64,000 bases of DNA from Roridomyces roridus (GCA_029378245.1 JARKIF010000007.1:2418001-2482000), one strand, 5' to 3'. Positions 23,354 to 35,599 are shown, counted from the first letter of the stretch. The notes: generated by a model from the letters alone, not told the origin. A program made the numbers and translations.

Positions 23354-24998
23354 TTACATTGAATCCAGAACCACCATGGTATTTCGCCCCGTGCCCGTGA
23401 TCGCCATCCGAATTTTCAGCCCGCCCGCTACAAGTGCACGTAACTGTTGCATCACTCCTGGATCGGGCACGAACCTGGTGGTCGGAATATGGGCGTGCCC
23501 ATACAGAGACACGTCAACGAGGGATATTTGGTTCGCCCGCACACGAAGGACATCGACCAAACCTTGATATTGATCGTGCGTCATCCTCCCGCCGTTCAGC
23601 GTAAGCCGCTCGAGACGCGGGACCTGGAGGAGTGTCGTCGGAGCCTCCGGCTGCATCAAGGGCTCGAATATGAGCCCACTCGAAATGACGCGGGTCCATG
23701 CGAGCGTGATATGCTCGACAGAGTCGGGGAGCAGTCGGAGGCATTGGCGGAATGTCTCTGATTCGAGATCGCCGACAGCCAGTTCGACCTGGCGAGGGCG
23801 GAACTGCGAGCGTGCGGCTAAGGATTTGAGGCTCGCCGTGTGGCTGGGTGCGATTAGACCGCTGAGTGTGAGATCGATGAGTCTAGGAAGGGTGAGGTGA
23901 TCCAGAATGGAGCTATCCGCCGTATGGGTCTCCAACGTCTCCAATAATGGCAGATAAATGGTCGGGTGTGCAACTGCAGCGCCAATGGTCTTGACGCTGA
24001 GACGCCGAAGCTGGGGACACCCTTCAATTATGGCGAGACCCTCTCCGAGCTCGATGCTGCGGAGTGTGAGTGCCGTTAATTGACTCCAAGGGAGATCGAA
24101 TTTAACTCGGGGAAGGTGTCAGAAAATGCATGCCAGAGGTGGCTGCTAGAGCCAACGAGGCTCAGGATTGAGGAGACACTCGAGTGCGCACATGGACAAT
24201 AGTGCGACAGGGGATGTGGAAGTCAAGAAGATAGAAGGACTGATTCATATCATACGTAGGCTGTACATCAAGTATACGGATACATACAATACGAACCGAT
24301 GCAAATAAACCCAGTTCCTGACAGAAGGGTGGTTATGTGCGCCTCGCGGAGTAGCGGTGCGTTCCGGATGGCTGGGGTGTCCGGAATGGGGATGTCCGCG
24401 GCTAGGTGATGAATTTGGAAGGAAATTTTGCGCAGAACGGGCATGGGCCTGTCTCCGAAGTCCAACAAACGGAAAGAAGCGAGTGGGAGCCCAAATTCTA
24501 CATCCTGCCATCGATGGGAGTGCAGAATACTTGTCTCGAGCAGGGCGTCGGCCACAGAGCTTGAAGGGCCGTTGCAGTGTAAGGTGTATTCCAGAGGAAG
24601 ATGTCCCGCACGTGAAAGCCATACGTCCAGCAGCTCTATTGGTATTCTGTTGTTGAAGGAAAGAGATTGCCAGAGTCGGGGGCTAGCGAGTGCAATGTCG
24701 CGCCACGGACGGCAAACCTGCGTCAGAAGAAGGGGTGCTTCTCCCGGCGACGGCCTGTATGCCAAGGTGTTAGGCAGCCATGAAAGATCTCGGTGGTTAT
24801 TTCTGGGGGGAGGGAAAGGACAGGGTAGATAATCGCGTCAGATTGAGCCTGGAGAGTATCACGCTCGGCGCTTAATGCCTCGATGAGCGAGTTGAGCTGG
24901 GAGATGCGGGATCGCAGGTGGACTCGACTATGTGTTGCGGGAGCCTGAACCAAGTCGAACCCGCATTGAGGACAAGAGTGGACGGGTGAGGCTGGCAT
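23354..24998 (-). pseudogene. F-box protein, copy 1, frameshifted
   Basis: Paralogue of the intact gene at 25207-26607. The start at 24998 gives MPASPVHSCPQCGFDLVQ, then a coiled coil (SLIEALSAERDTLQAQSDA) and the F-box core YPVLSLPPEITTEIFHGCL. A base appears to be missing near 24765: the frame must shift by one to continue with PSPGEAPLLLTQVCRPW. The repeat region runs on (RNAPLLREAHITT), then about 150 extra bases (24110-24270) with stops interrupt it relative to the paralogues before FDLPWSQLTALTLRSIELG resumes. It ends VVLDSM at 23354. The extra block could be an intron, but the upstream frameshift makes a pseudogene more likely. F-box proteins recruit substrates to SCF ubiquitin ligases. 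Confidence 0.75.
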
Positions 24999-25206
24999 GA
25001 GTGATGACGTGGATGTCAAGGGTCGATGCCGCCTTCGGCTATCGCTTACCCCATCGAACTGTCAACATCCGTTGTGCATTTTCAGTGTACTGGTTAGGGT
25101 TTCAAGTCGCAAGGTATAACACATCGTAAACAAAGCTATGCGGAACAAAATATATCATCTGCGGACACCGTATTAAAAGAAGGAGAATCCCTCAGAAATG
25201 GGAAAC

Positions 25207-26607
25207 TCACCATGTCCAGTCAAAAACGACCGGTGAACTATCCACCGTTGTAGAGACTTCCAATCTGATCTCCATCCCTCCCTCAACAAGCTCCCGGAAC
25301 TGATCGATTTGGGCGGGGTCAGGAAGAACCGTGATTCCCCGGGAATACACATCTTCGTGCACAGATACACTGACGGAGATCTGTGCGGTCGCCTGCGCCC
25401 GGGCGCGCAAGGCATCGATGAGAGACTGGTACCCGTCCCGGGACAGCTCGTCGCCCTTCAAGATGAGACGATTGATGCGCGGGAGGATTTCAACCTCCCC
25501 CAGCGTTGCAAATACCACATCAGCCCTTTCCGCGTGCCACCATGACACTGAGAGATGCTCGACGGAGTCCGGAAGACCGAGTAGAATCTCGCGAAAGTGA
25601 TCCAGCATCAAGCCCGCACTGGGCATGTGAAGCTCGCGGAGACGACATCGGGAACGCTCCATAAACGCCACCAGGGTCGCGACATACTCAGGACGATCGC
25701 CGATGCAGTCAAATGTCAGCTGCTCGAGGCGGGGAAGCGCGAGGTATTCCAGCAGACTGTGCTCCGAAAAGCTGCTGGTGCACGACTCCAGGTGAGCCAG
25801 GGTGACGAGGGTCGGCTGCGTGACGGCTGACCCCAAGGTATAAGGGCGAGCATCGAGATGTCGGAGAAGCGGGCAGCACGCCAGGATTCCGAGACACTCC
25901 ACGAGCGATTTGTAGGCCAGGGTGAGGCTGGTTAACTGTCGCCACGGAAGTTCGAAGTTCGCTTGAGTCGTCACCAACGCTTCCCGGAGTAACGGGGCGT
26001 TGCGAATCCGGATGGTCTTTGGGTACATGTCCAGGCCGCAAACATCTAGATGAATTTCACGCAGATTTGGTAACAGGATATCTCGGTTGTTGATTCGATG
26101 GAATATCATAGGAAGTATCGCGAAGTGCACATCACGCCATTGGTGGGAACGCCGAAGCATGGACTCGAATAGAGTGTCAGAGTGGTCGAGAGTGTGAAAC
26201 AAAAAGTCTAGGGGAACGTCGCCGGTGCGCGATAGCCAGGTATCGAGGACCGTGACCGGCAACGACCCAGGAATCTCCAAAGATTGCCAGAGCCGCGGGC
26301 TGGCCAGCGCTATCTGGCGCCATGCCCGGCAGATCCGTGTCAACAGAAGAGGCGCGAGGGCGGACGATGGAATGGATAGAGGGACTACGCAGTGGTTGAA
26401 GATATCGCCGGTGATCTCTGGAGGTAGAGATAGAACGGGGTAGTGGACAATCGCGTCGGACTCCGCTTGGAGGGCGTCACGTTCCGCCTGCAGCGTCGCG
26501 ATGAGGGAGTCCAGCTCGGAGAGGCGGGCAGATCTGTCTGATTGCTGCCGGGGCTGGACCAGTTCGTAGCCGCATCGCGGGCAGGAGTGGGTCGTGGGCG
26601 AAAGCAT
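25207..26607 (-). CDS. F-box protein, copy 2, intact
   Basis: Single exon, 466 residues. It starts MLSPTTHSCPRCGYELVQ (a CPxCG knuckle also present in both paralogues), continues with a coiled coil (LIATLQAERDALQAESDA, residues about 35-52) and an F-box (HYPVLSLPPEITGDIFNHC, about 55-75; LLLTRICRAWRQIALASPRLW, about 87-107). The remaining 350 residues are irregular leucine-rich repeats (LREIHLDVCGL, LTSLTLAYKSL) expected to form the substrate-binding surface. Likely an SCF ubiquitin-ligase adaptor; substrate unknown. It is separated by about 200 bases from copy 1 and is divergent from the peptidase gene. Confidence 0.85.
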   Translation of the reverse strand: MLSPTTHSCPRCGYELVQPRQQSDRSARLSELDSLIATLQAERDALQAESDAIVHYPVLSLPPEITGDIFNHCVVPLSIPSSALAPLLLTRICRAWRQIALASPRLWQSLEIPGSLPVTVLDTWLSRTGDVPLDFLFHTLDHSDTLFESMLRRSHQWRDVHFAILPMIFHRINNRDILLPNLREIHLDVCGLDMYPKTIRIRNAPLLREALVTTQANFELPWRQLTSLTLAYKSLVECLGILACCPLLRHLDARPYTLGSAVTQPTLVTLAHLESCTSSFSEHSLLEYLALPRLEQLTFDCIGDRPEYVATLVAFMERSRCRLRELHMPSAGLMLDHFREILLGLPDSVEHLSVSWWHAERADVVFATLGEVEILPRINRLILKGDELSRDGYQSLIDALRARAQATAQISVSVSVHEDVYSRGITVLPDPAQIDQFRELVEGGMEIRLEVSTTVDSSPVVFDWTW

Positions 26608-27461
26608 GAGGAGGCCGGATTCCGAGTCTTAAAAATTTATTTTTAAGCTCGGTCTTATCGGCCCGTTTCCCGCCAGAGTGGGGTCCAATTTTTTCCGATG
26701 ACATCTTTGAGCCCTGGTTGTTTGGCTCCTTAAAATTTCCTTATAAGGTAATTCTGAGGTGTTCTGGCTCCATTCGGTCGCCACTTAGTCAATGACTCTT
26801 ACACCTTGGGTATGTATCTCACTTCTGCCGGCCTCCGTGTTATCAAGATCTCTGCCGACGGTGAGTCGGACGCGGAACGGGACCGGACGTCTGTTTGACA
26901 GCCGATGACGGTTCCGTTGACAGGCCTGCTTCCACCACGCATCGACGACCTACGGTCGACAACGTCGTGTTTTAGCCGCGCAGCCCACTCCAGCTCCCTC
27001 GTCTCACGTACATACGCTGGCATGGCGCGCCTCTCTTGCGCCTCTCTCCCTTGTGTCTTGCCCTGGTCTTGCCCAATTTATTGGTTTTCAGCTCACTTAC
27101 AATTTACTCAAAATTTACTACGGCTCTTTGGTAAAGCTTTCAGACTACAGTTCTTTGGATGATGAACCATCCCCTCGGGATTGCCTCATCCCCGCCGTGA
27201 CCTGTCATCTCACCTCAGTGACCTCACTTTGTCGTCCGAATGTCTAGGTAGTACCAAGGTAGTACGAAGCAGAAGCAACACCTGGCCACAGGAATCACAG
27301 ACTTCACCAGGCTCAACCTACAGACTCGGATTGCCATGCACCTGCAATGGCCCTCAAAAGCAGGTCAAAAATCTGTCTCGGAACACTTCTGTCCGTTCCG
27401 TCTTCTGTACACCATCCATCCATCCGCATGGCGCCCATCCGTCCTCTCCACTCCCTCCGCC
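26608..27461. other. Divergent promoter region
   Basis: Spacer between the minus-strand F-box gene and the plus-strand carboxypeptidase. Contains AT-rich tracts near 26625-26650 and 26730-26750 and no recognisable gene. Confidence 0.45.
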
Positions 27462-29386
27462 ATGTTGGTTCCTTGGCTCAGCGTATTTGCAGCCCTGCCT
27501 TCCTTTGTGTATGTTCTGAAAAGCGCCGGCCAAATCCCAGTCCGAAACAGTGTCATCGGCGGTGTCGGAACAACGCTAGGCTCAGGGCTGATACGACTGT
27601 CGACGAATTCGCGACTACGCCGGGAAAGCTGCGGGTAACGGAGAACTCTGGTGTCTGTGGTACGTCTCAGATTGTCGGGCTCTAGCATCTGGTCTAATAC
27701 GTCCCAGAAACGACCCCGAATGTGTATCAGGCGTCTGGATATGGCGACCTTACCTCGTCGGAGAGTATCTGGTGCGTCTTCCTGACACTTGCGCCCACAC
27801 AGATTAATTTTCACAGGTTCTGGTACTTTGACTCCCGGAAGGATGCCGCAAATGCGCCCCTCGTTCTTTGGTTCAACGGTGGAGTACGTCCCGTCCCGCC
27901 CCTCGCCCGCGTACTCTCATTTTCGCATCCAGCCGGGCAGCAGCAGCATGATCGGTCTTCTCCAAGAGCACGGTCCTTGCCGCATCACCAACAACTCACA
28001 ATCCGTCACGCTCAACCCATACTCGTGGAACAACGAGGCTAACGTGCTGTACATCGACCAGCCCGTCGGTGTCGGCTTCTCTCACGGCACACTCAACGTC
28101 GGCACGTCGGAGCAAGCTGCCTCGGACATATGGAATTTCTTGCAGATTTTCCTGGCCGATTCCCGCTTCTCGCATCTTGCGCAGAACGAACTGGCGCTCT
28201 GGACCGAGTCATGCGTGGATTTTTCTTTCTTTCACTCGATTGTGTGAGCTGACCTGATCCAGATACGGCGGGCACTACGGACCCGTCTTCGCGCAATACT
28301 TCCTCACTCAGAATGCTGCCATTGCTTCTGGTTCCGCCACAGGCGTCAACCTGAATCTCAAGACCCTTGGCATTGGTAACGGTTTGACGGTGCGTTGCTA
28401 TTCGATAACACTTCGACGCCTCTACAATTCAGCGTGTTTATCCAGGATCCTATCACCCAATACCCCGGCTACATCTCTTACGCACAGAGCAACCCTTACG
28501 TTTCACCGCTCGCCCCCGATGCATCAATGGAGGCGGCCACCATCTTGTGGAGCGCGACCGGGGGATGCCAGGATCAGGTTAGTCAGCTATTGTCCTTCGA
28601 CCGCGACTTACAATAATGCATGTAGATCGTCTCATGGAATAACAACGGTACTGACGCCGTCTGCTCAAAAGCGCAGAGTTTCTGCAACGGCAACATTATC
28701 TCGCGTCTGATCGGCGACCACGATGTAAGACTCTTTCTCTCTCCTTTCCTTCCTTCCCGTTGGGCTAACCCGCCCCACCCCCAGGAGTACTACGTCCTCT
28801 CCGGCTCTGACGACCTCTACCCGCCGGACATTAACTCGTGGCTCTCCTCAGTGCAGACCCAGATTGGCGCAGAGGTTACTCGGGAAATGACTAACGGTGA
28901 TGTGTATGATAACTTTGCTTTGACCGGTGCGTCCCTCGCTTTCTCTTTCACCGTGTATCTGAATGGGAGCGACATAGGCGACTGGATGCGCAGCAAATTG
29001 CCTGCTCTCGACGCAGTGGTGGACGCCGGCGTGCGTGTGATGATCTACAACGGCGACGCTGTGCGTTCTTCTTTCTTTCTTCCCATGAGACTGACCAAAT
29101 CAAAATTTACGCATAGGACTTCATCGTCAATTACCAAGGCATAGAGAACATGTTTCCCGCCATGGCGAACAAACACGCCGCCCCATTCAATTCCCAGCCT
29201 CTCAGCAACTACACCGTCAAGGGTCAGCCGGCGGGACTCTATAAAACCTGCGATTTGCTTTCCTACGTACGCGTTTTCGGCGCGGGGCATGAGGTCCCTG
29301 CGTATGGCGGGCCGGGGTTGGATGTTGGGGAGGTGGCATTTCAGTTGTTCGATCAGACAATGAAGGGCAGGGTGGCTTCGACTTGA
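27462..29386 (+). CDS. Serine carboxypeptidase (S10) with a mutated splice donor
   Basis: Secreted or vacuolar peptidase removing C-terminal residues. The ATG at 27462 gives a signal peptide MLVPWLSVFAALPSFVYVL. A short intron (about 36 bases near 27553-27588) joins VRNR to ADTTVDEF; this is unusually small and could instead hide a frameshift. Family landmarks follow: TENSGVCETTPNVYQASGYG, FWYFDSRKDA, oxyanion motif NGGPGSSSMIG across an intron, YIDQPVGVGFSHG, active-site ESYGGHYGP, GIGNGLTDP, YNGDADFIVN with the catalytic Asp, and GAGHEVPAYG with the catalytic His. All three catalytic residues are encoded. The intron inside the catalytic-Ser codon (28211-28262) begins AT instead of GT (ATGCGT), a one-base change from a consensus donor. 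Unless AT-AG splicing works here, the mature mRNA would be disrupted. Confidence 0.85.
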
Positions 29387-29795
29387 GAGGGAGAAAGCCA
29401 ACAGAGGACACGGGCAGAGATTCTTAGGCGATTTCGATTCTTCTTGTCGGACCGTCAATTCCCCTCTGAAAATCCGATCAAGCAGGGACCCGTTGATCGG
29501 CCCGACGGGGTCCAGAATTCAGACACTGTTTCAAAGCGTTTGTAGTCCGCATTGACATCATGTCACGGCTGAACGGACGCGTCTTCCCACATCTTGACCT
29601 CTGAGCCTCTCACAGTTGCTCCGATATCTCCAGAAAGCTGGTGGAATACGATTCGGATTCAGCTCTTGACGCCGAACTGACAATGTGACTCCGCCCGGCG
29701 GGCCCAACGCCGCCCGACCACCGGTCGATCGGACACGGTGGCTGTGGTTTGGGTTGGATATAACATTTTCCTTTCGTTATCGTTGGGAAGGGACA

Positions 29796-32700
29796 ATGTC
29801 TTTAACCCGTCCACCACAAACTCAGGCCCTGGACTGCGCCACCTTCACTGCGCCGCCGCTCGATGGCAGTCTGACGCTTCCTCAAATCTACGATTGGCAC
29901 TTTCAGCATGCACCAAACCATCGTCTCTTCGTTCACCCGTGCGCAGACGGCTCTACACGCACGATTTGCTGGCGGGAAGCTGTCCAGGCCATCTACGTCG
30001 GTGCAGCGCTCCTGCGTTCTCGTTTTGGATGGTCCTCGGGGATGGCTGAGACGCCCGTGGTTGCCATCCTCGCATCCTCTGGTGTGTCCAAGGCACCATT
30101 CTTCCCAAATCCATGCTAATATACGCGGCCATGGAAGACATCATACCGTATTTCACCCTCATCGTCAGCTGCATGCGTGCCAGCTACATCCCATTCCCCA
30201 TCTCCCCACGCAATTCGCCCGCGGCCATCGCTCACTTGATTGAGAAGGTCGGGGTGAGCCATTTGCTCATCGGGCACGAGCCAGCGATGTCGGCGCTTGC
30301 GAAACAAGCTATCGATATCCTCAAGACCAAGAACAACCAGTCCCTCTCCATCCCTGATATCTCCCTCGTCCCCCTTTTCGACGAACTTTTCCTCCCTTCC
30401 TCTGCGAACGCGATCACTCCTGATTCTCTTCCGTATGAGAACAAGGGCCCGGAGGCTCCATGTGTGATCCTACACTCTTCAGGTTCCACCGCGTTCCCGA
30501 AGCCGATATATTGGACGAATCACCGGGTCATACAAGGGTGCCTTGATCCCTGGTTCGGCGAACGTGATCTCACGGACCAAATATTGTCCGTACACGGAAT
30601 GCCAATGTACCATGGTGTGTTTGTTTTTATTTCTAGCACGGTGTCGATTCTTACGATTAACAGGTTTAGCTGTCATGCAGGCTTGGTGGACGGTGAGTAT
30701 CGATATCAACCAACCATGAAACGATTCCAATTTTCCTGTAGGCTTCGTGCGGCCTAGTTTTGAGCGTTTTTGAACCGAAGCCGATTCCGACAGTCGCCAC
30801 GCCGGATCTCTGGTTCGAAGCTGCGAGAGCTACAGCAAGCGACCTTATCCTCACTGTACCTGCGTTTATTGAGGTGCGTTCCGCCTTCACGTCATTTGCG
30901 TTTGTCTGATCTTTTCACTAGGCGTGGTCTCGTAACCCAGAGTACGTGCAATGGCTGTCCACAAGAGCCGGAGTGGTTCGTACCTATCTTTCTCTCTCTT
31001 TCTGCAATCAATCGTTTCTCATCTTTCCAGGTTTTTTCCGGTGGTCCTTTAAACAAGGCCGTCGGCGATCATCTGGTCGCGCAGGGAATCGACATCTTCG
31101 CTATGTACGGATCGTGCGTATATCATCACGTTCATTGGGAAATCAGACTCAGGAATCTCAGGACGGAATGCGGAATCATGAGTGTGGTGTTACCTGGTGA
31201 GTACCGCAGTCTCTGAATAAAAGTTGACAAGCTGAACAAAGTACAGCGCGTGTTGAACAGGATTGGCAATACTTGTCATTCCCCGCGTCAATCAACGCCG
31301 AAATGGTGCCACACGGCGATGGTCTCTTTGAGTTGGTCATTGTGGTGCGCTATCCCCCATCTTCATCCCGAGCTTGAATTGACGCCGAAATACAGCCCCA
31401 CGTGTGGCACTCGCCATCTGTTGTGAACACCCAAATTCGGGGCCTCAATGCGTACTCCACTTCGGATCTTTTCGCTGCGCATCCCACCAAGCCGGGATTT
31501 TGGAAGATTTTCGGGCGTGCTGATGACCAAATTATGCATAGTACGGGAGAAAAGGTGAGTTACGCGTCAGCAAGTCCAACCGAGGTCTGATTTTCACTAC
31601 CAAATTGAAGACCAACCCTGTACCCTTGGGTGCGTTGACATTTCTTTTACGAGGCTATCATGAATGACCCTGAACTTTAGAGAGCATTCTCGCCAGAGAC
31701 CCCCACGTTCAGTCTTGCGTGATGTTTGGTCGTGGTCGCTTCCAGGCGGGAGTTCTGATACACCCTAAACCGGAGTTCCAATTTGATCCTTCGGACGCTG
31801 TGAGACTCGCTGCATTTCGCAATAATGTTTGGTTCGTCCGTAGCCAATGCCCGGAGCGAGTTGCAAAGATTGATACTTTTGCAGGCCGAGTATCGTGAAG
31901 ATGAACGAGATGGCACCTCAGCATTCTCGTTTATTCAAAGAGGTTGGTTTTTTATCGTGCCGAGATGAGTTTCCGCTCACAGCCATTCTTAGATGATGCT
32001 TGTCTCAAAACCGAACAAACCGTGCGTCCGCTAACATCCCAATCACCACCCTCTGATGTTTGTCCAGATTCACTTATACAGCCAAGATGACTGTGCGCCG
32101 CCAGGCCGTCATTAACGATTATGAGGAAGAAATCGACCACCTCTACAAATTGGTCGAGGAGAGCGCGGTGCTCAGTATCCCTCAGCTCCAAGCGTGGGAT
32201 GCCGCGTCTATCCTCGACTTTGTGCGCAACGCTGTTCACAGTTTGATGAAGGCCGACGTGGGAGACGACGAGGACATCTTCCAACACGGATGCGACAGCT
32301 TACAGGCGACGTGGCTCCGCAACTGTATCTTGGCTTCGCTGAGGGAGTCGGCGCAGTTGGACACCCGCGGAAATGCACGGAATTTCGTTTACGATTACCC
32401 CACCGTTTCGAGTTTGGCGCGGTACATCTTTCTTGTTGTGTCTGGTGAGGAGGCACCGTCGACGGCCAGACCTCCAGCGATGCAGGCCCTCCTTGCAAAA
32501 TATTCGCAGAATTTCCCGTCTCACACTGGCACCAAATCCGCCCCGTCGCCTACGCAGCAGGTTGTCCTCGTTACCGGGACTACGGGAGAGCTTGGTTGCC
32601 ATCTGCTGTCCCTCCTCCTCGCCGATGAAACAGTCGCTCGAGTGTACGCACTCAACCGTCAACACCCCGATTTGCGCGAGCGGCAGGCGAGGGCATTTCT

Positions 32701-33845
32701 CGATCGCGGACTGGATGTGGGGCGATTGGACTCGCCAAAGCTAGTGTTGCTCGCGGGCAATGCTGCCGTCCCGTCGTTCGGGCTACCTGCCGAGATATAC
32801 GAAGAGGTGAGTCGTTCCGGAGATTCGCCGGTCACATTTAAACCAGGGTCCGCAGATTCAAGGGACCGTCACTCACATTATCCATAATGGTACGTCCTTC
32901 ACAAATTATTCCTTGTATCGACGCCAATCGTTCTAGCCTGGCCTGTTGATTTCAACTTGGCTTTGCCCTCATTCGAGCCCAACATCAAAGGCCTTCGCTC
33001 GCTGGTTGATCTTTCTCTGCGGTCTCCATTCGACGAGCCGCCCAAAATCCTGTACACAAGCTCGATCGGAATATTCCAGCGTAAGTGCTACTTATTACTT
33101 TCACGAGGCACCCACTGAGTCAGAATCTACAGATCCACAGACGCGTATGCCGCTCAAGGAGATATCTGTGGATGCTGAAGTTGCTACTGGGAGCGGGTAC
33201 GTTGAATCGAAATGGGTCTCTGAGTCGATCCTCCTCAGAGCGGCGGAGGCTACACCGCTGAAGCCTCTCATTGTCCGCGTCGGTCAGTTGAGTGGCGGAG
33301 CTAACGGTGCTTGGAACATTGGAGAATGGGTTCCCGCTATCGTGCAGAGTGCGAAATTCATCGGTTGTATTCCTGACGATGGCCGGGTGCGTTCAATTCG
33401 GCAACCCATGCTCAGGCTCATTTATTGAATGCAGAACGTGAGCTGGATTCCAGTCGATATCGCGGCAGCTGCGATTCTCGACTTCCTCGGAGCCCCGTCG
33501 AAGGCGACGTTCATTCACCTCGTCAACCCGAAGCCAGTTCCCTGGTCGAAGCTTGCGTCCATTATCGCCAGAGACCTCGACGTCCCACTCGTTCCGTACG
33601 AAAAATGGCTTTCCCGAGTCGAAACCGCCGCCGAAGCCTTCGAGGGGTTCCGTGCCCCCCGCCTACTCTCGACGTTCAGAGCGGTGCAAACATCCGAGGG
33701 AGAGACCGATGCGTTTGGATTCGCCCAGCTGGATATCCTTAATGCGCTTGATGCTTCGGAGACGTTGCGGTTGGGGAAATGTCAGCTCGGGGAGAAAGAT
33801 GTCAAGAGTTGGTTGGGGTATTGGCGCAGCGTCGGACTGTTTTGA
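29796..33845 (+). CDS. Adenylate-forming reductase (A-T-R, NRPS-like)
   Basis: Activates a carboxylic acid as acyl-AMP, loads it on a phosphopantetheine carrier and reduces it to an aldehyde with NAD(P)H. The ATG at 29796 gives MSLTRPPQTQALDC. About 16 introns are readable. Adenylation motifs: HSSGSTAFPKPIYWTN (near 30472), MPMYHG, VFSGGPLNKAVG, YGSTECGIMS (across an intron at 31119), GRADDQIMHSTGEK and the catalytic Lys region FTYTAKMTVRR. The carrier domain has the attachment Ser in DIFQHGCDSLQATWLRN (near 32275). The reductase starts VLVTGTTGELGCHLL (TGxxGxxG, near 32570), with YTSSIGIFQ and the GYVESKW Tyr-x-x-x-Lys pair (near 33200). Ends WLGYWRSVGLF at 33845, 40 bases from the convergent F-box copy 3. 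It appears intact. Such enzymes may make benzaldehyde-type or aminoadipate-like aldehydes; the substrate cannot be read here. Confidence 0.92.
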
Positions 33846-33884
33846 AGGGAGATGGACGACGATTTACATAATTGTCTTCGTATT

Positions 33885-35428
33885 TTATTCCGTACACGAA
33901 CTAATTGAATCTGGTAAGTGGTACATAGTACGTTGGATCGGAAGCAAGTGTACTCGGTCGTTCAAGAGAGGCCAACATCCTGAAGATATATTAGTATTCA
34001 ACAGATCATCCTGAAGGAGAGCGGGCAGGCTCACTATCGAATCAAAAACCGCGAGCTCCTCTTGCGACGTTCCACTAATACAGACCCGCACCCTGATTCC
34101 GGGGACAATGGTAAGTGCCAGGAACGAATCATCCTTCTGCCAACAATCCAGGGTCTGCGCTGGGCTATTTCCAGAAAAAAGACCACTCAAGGCGAAATCC
34201 AGGAGCAGAAATTGCAGCACGGATGTAGATGCTGCACGGCGGCGGCACAGGGCGTCGGCAAGAGCACGGTATTCTTTACCCATCAGAGGGCTGCCGCGCA
34301 AGGTAAGTCGCTCGAGGAGAGGGAGCAGATCTGGCATTGCTAGTGTCGGAAGTATTCTTCTGAGCGTGGAATTCCCATGTCGCCAAGTCAGCGTGAGGCG
34401 GCTGACTGAATCAGAGAAGGGGAGCAGGAACGCTCGAAAGGTATCATCTGGTGCGCTGCTACGGATGGGGAGTTCGATGTCGTGGAGGGGGCTTTTCGAA
34501 CGATAGATGAAAGCCCCTACCGCGTGGACGTAAGGTTCCAAAGAGTGGCAATTTTCAGCGAGTGCGAGTCGGCGCAATTGTGGAAGTGTTAGATGATCCA
34601 ACAGCAAACCATCTTCAGAGATCATTTCCAACGATTCTAGCCGGGGTAAATTGACAGTGGATGGTACCGCGATAGTACCTGTCGTGTCAACGTTGAGGTG
34701 CTGGAGCTCTGAGCACCGCTGACGGATACTACGCAGCGTCAGGCTCTTCAACTGGTGCCACGGGAGATGCAATGTCCGGCCGGGAATGCTGACGATATGT
34801 GCCTCCTGCAGTGTCGGTGCGTTCCGGATAACTATGGACTGTAAGACATTGCCTCCTTCCAAATGGTAGTTCTCGACGGAAATTTTGCGTAAAAGAGGCA
34901 GCAAGGCGTCTCCGAAATTGAGCCTGGTAATAGACGAGAGCGGAATGGTAAAGGCATCTCCTCCCAACAGTGCGAATGCTGGAGGCTGGCATCGAGGAGA
35001 ACACCAACTGCGGAGGGGTCACTGGATTGCACCATGTGGTCCAGAGGAAGGTTCCCAGAACGAGAGAGCCACATCTTTATCAGCTCCTCGGGCGTCACAG
35101 ACTTCCATAGCCGAGGTGTAGCGAGCGCAATCTGACGCCATCGACGACAGACCTGCGTCAACAGCAACGGTGCGGCGGAAGGAGAGGAGCTCGTCCTGCG
35201 GACCACGCAGTGCTCGAAGATCTCGACTGTGGTTTCGGGAGGAAGGGAGAGAATGGGGTAGACGATGGCATCGGATTGTGCTTGGAGGGCGTCGCGTTCG
35301 GCGGTCAATCCAGCGATTAAGAAGTTCAATTCGGCTAGACGGTGACGCAGATGATCTCTGCTCTTTGGATGCGCAGTATGGACCAAGCCGAATCCGCACT
35401 GCGGGCAAGCATGTGTGGGTGAAGGCAT
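33885..35428 (-). pseudogene. F-box protein, copy 3, frameshifted
   Basis: Third member of the CPxCG F-box family. The start at 35428 gives MPSPTHACPQCGFGLVH, coiled coil LIAGLTAERDALQAQSDA, F-box YPILSLPPETTVEIFEHC and LLLTQVCRRWRQIALATPRLW. After QHSHCWEE (near 34970) the frame must slip by one base to continue with GDAFTIPLSSITRLNFG, LRKISVENYHLE and RNAPTLQEAHIV, which align with the paralogues. Leucine-rich segments then run to AVFDSI, where the paralogues stop; this copy reads on about 50 codons to 33885. One lost base, or a sequencing error, explains the break. It lies tail to tail with the adenylate-forming reductase. Confidence 0.75.
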
Positions 35429-35599
35429 GAAGGAGGGATTATGAAAGACGACCAAACATGTCAGTGGCAGATGATGCCACAATCACGGCCAAATTTCGAC
35501 CACCGAAAACACGACGCAAAGGCATTTATGGCTGAACTGCTACTCCGACGTCAAATACTCCCACTGGAACGTTGGACACAAGGGTTAAATTTACTGAGT

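Noticed and set aside
31119..31190. Apparent loss of the A5 YGSTE motif in the adenylate-forming reductase
   Set aside because: Using the third AG acceptor restores YGSTECGIMS in frame, so no lesion is needed.
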